A stretch of DNA of 35,048 nucleotides from Verrucomicrobiota bacterium (GTDB lineage: Bacteria; Verrucomicrobiota; Kiritimatiellia; Kiritimatiellales; Pontiellaceae): the NCBI GenBank assembly GCA_024279685.1, contig JAJRRI010000128.1, positions 1 to 35,048 of the forward strand, in the 5' to 3' direction. A program made the position numbers and the translations under genes. The notes under the pieces were generated by a model. The model was not told where the DNA came from. It did no database searches and was given only the letters and a program-made list of their open reading frames with translations. Shown here piece by piece: positions 34,331 through 35,048 of the stretch; within the stretch, counting starts at the first letter, position 1, and each line of letters starts with the position of its first letter.

Positions 34331-35047
34331 TTATTCACTCTTTGGAAGTGGCCCAATAAAATCAGGATCTCCAGGCTGTGGGAGATTTGGCGGATCATTT
34401 CTTTCATTTTTCCATGGATCTAAATCACCATCAACACCATCAAACACAAAAGGTTTATCCAAATCCTTAGGCGACCACCAACCAACGCGCTCTCCAAACT
34501 CCAACCAATCATTGATCAAACCTGGAAGGCCAAAAAGACCGGAAGCACCTGAACTAGATCCAGAACCAGGATCAGTCTGATATTCCCCCATTGGATCAAC
34601 GAAATTAACGGGGTTATTCCCAAAGGCAACATACAGATTCAAACCGCCCGCAATCCCGATGGGGTCTTTGGAGAGCCAGCGACCGGTGCTTGAGTCGTAC
34701 CAACGGGCGCGGAAATAATATAAACCCGTATCCCAATCGATCTCACGGCCCTGGAAGCCATAGCGGTTTCCGTAGGCGGAAGTGGTGAGTTCGATGCCGG
34801 ATGCGGCGAACACCTTGGTGTTTCCGTAGGCGTCGTATTCGTAGGTTTCGACGACGGTGCCGCTGGAGTCGGTCAGGGCAATGACGCTGTTTTGATGATC
34901 CTTGATGTAGTGGTAGGTCGTGCCGCTCGTCGAACCGTTGGGGTAGGTGGTCATGGTGAGGATATTGTCGATCCCGATTGCTCCCAAACCCTTCACGGAT
35001 GGGCCATAGGCATAGACGCGGTGGGGCTGGAGGTTGTCGTAGAGGTC
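34331..35047 (-). CDS. RHS repeat-associated protein, C-terminal end (partial)
   Basis: The end of an RHS/YD-repeat protein that starts beyond the window. The core is well preserved: HYIKDHQNSVIALTDSSGTV, ETYEYDAYGNT, GNRYGFQGREIDWDTGLYYF, RARWYDSSTGRWLSKDPIG and GGLNLYVAFGNNPVNFVDPM. The core ends at DPMG, and about 83 variable residues follow (GSGSSSGASGLFGLPGLIND, then WLEFGERVGWWSPKDLDKPF and a Pro/Asp-rich end). Such tips are often toxins released inside the RHS shell. I do not recognise this tip. A membrane protein follows as candidate immunity. The DNA for WLSKDPIGIAGGLNLYVAFG is similar to the left-hand RHS copy, inverted. Confidence 0.88.
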   Translation of the reverse strand, partial: DLYDNLQPHRVYAYGPSVKGLGAIGIDNILTMTTYPNGSTSGTTYHYIKDHQNSVIALTDSSGTVVETYEYDAYGNTKVFAASGIELTTSAYGNRYGFQGREIDWDTGLYYFRARWYDSSTGRWLSKDPIGIAGGLNLYVAFGNNPVNFVDPMGEYQTDPGSGSSSGASGLFGLPGLINDWLEFGERVGWWSPKDLDKPFVFDGVDGDLDPWKNERNDPPNLPQPGDPDFIGPLPKSE

Positions 35048-35048
35048 G

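Overview
The window is a mosaic from a Gram-negative bacterium. It carries a complete seven-gene Mrp Na+/H+ antiporter operon, several lipoproteins with clear lipoboxes, RHS proteins, an amtB-PII pair, and selenium-dependent tRNA modification genes. The Mrp operon, the many dispersed hairpin and ACCACAGAT-type repeats and the gene style fit a saline-habitat member of the PVC group (Kiritimatiellota or Verrucomicrobiota). That placement is inference from gene content, not a phylogenetic result. No rRNA, tRNA, CRISPR array or transposase gene was seen.

Layout. Both window edges are the 3' ends of RHS genes that point inward (2-529 on + and 34331-35047 on -). Each is followed at once by a small multi-pass membrane protein, as expected of toxin and immunity pairs. 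Inside, 1.1-4.5 kb holds a divergent katG/oxyR peroxide-stress pair. From 4.5 to 13 kb, all on the minus strand, housekeeping genes (hisC, hisD, mnmE, pgpA, rsmE) alternate with four different toxin-antitoxin modules (PIN/VapBC-like, BrnTA, Phd-VapC, RelE/RHH). A lipoprotein truncated by a 10-bp tandem duplication also lies there. At 13.4-15.4 kb is a large protein with a C-terminal pRiA4b ORF-3-like domain. From 15.5 to 19.6 kb is a rearranged type I restriction-modification locus: hsdM with a one-base frameshift, two half-length hsdS genes with duplicated 5' ends, and a RhuM-Fic gene between them. No hsdR is present.

At 19.7-21.9 kb selD and selU (mnmH) make selenophosphate and use it for 2-selenouridine in tRNA. 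A tiny lipoprotein and an HU gene follow. The mrpABCDEFG operon spans 22.9-28.5 kb with overlapping start and stop codons. It converges on an RluA-type pseudouridine synthase co-transcribed with a DUF1971 cupin protein. Then comes a 170-bp tandem repeat array (29.8-30.4 kb) that copies the 3' end of an AlkC-like DNA glycosylase gene. Next is an amtB-PII operon whose PII protein lacks the uridylylated tyrosine of the T-loop, then a repeat-rich gap and the right-hand RHS/immunity pair.

The most notable points are the decayed or shuffled type I locus with reused 5' cassettes, the two in-frame ribosome binding sites of katG (secreted versus cytosolic forms), the regular alternation of toxin-antitoxin modules with housekeeping genes, the tandem duplication of a gene's tail, and the RHS cassettes at both edges.
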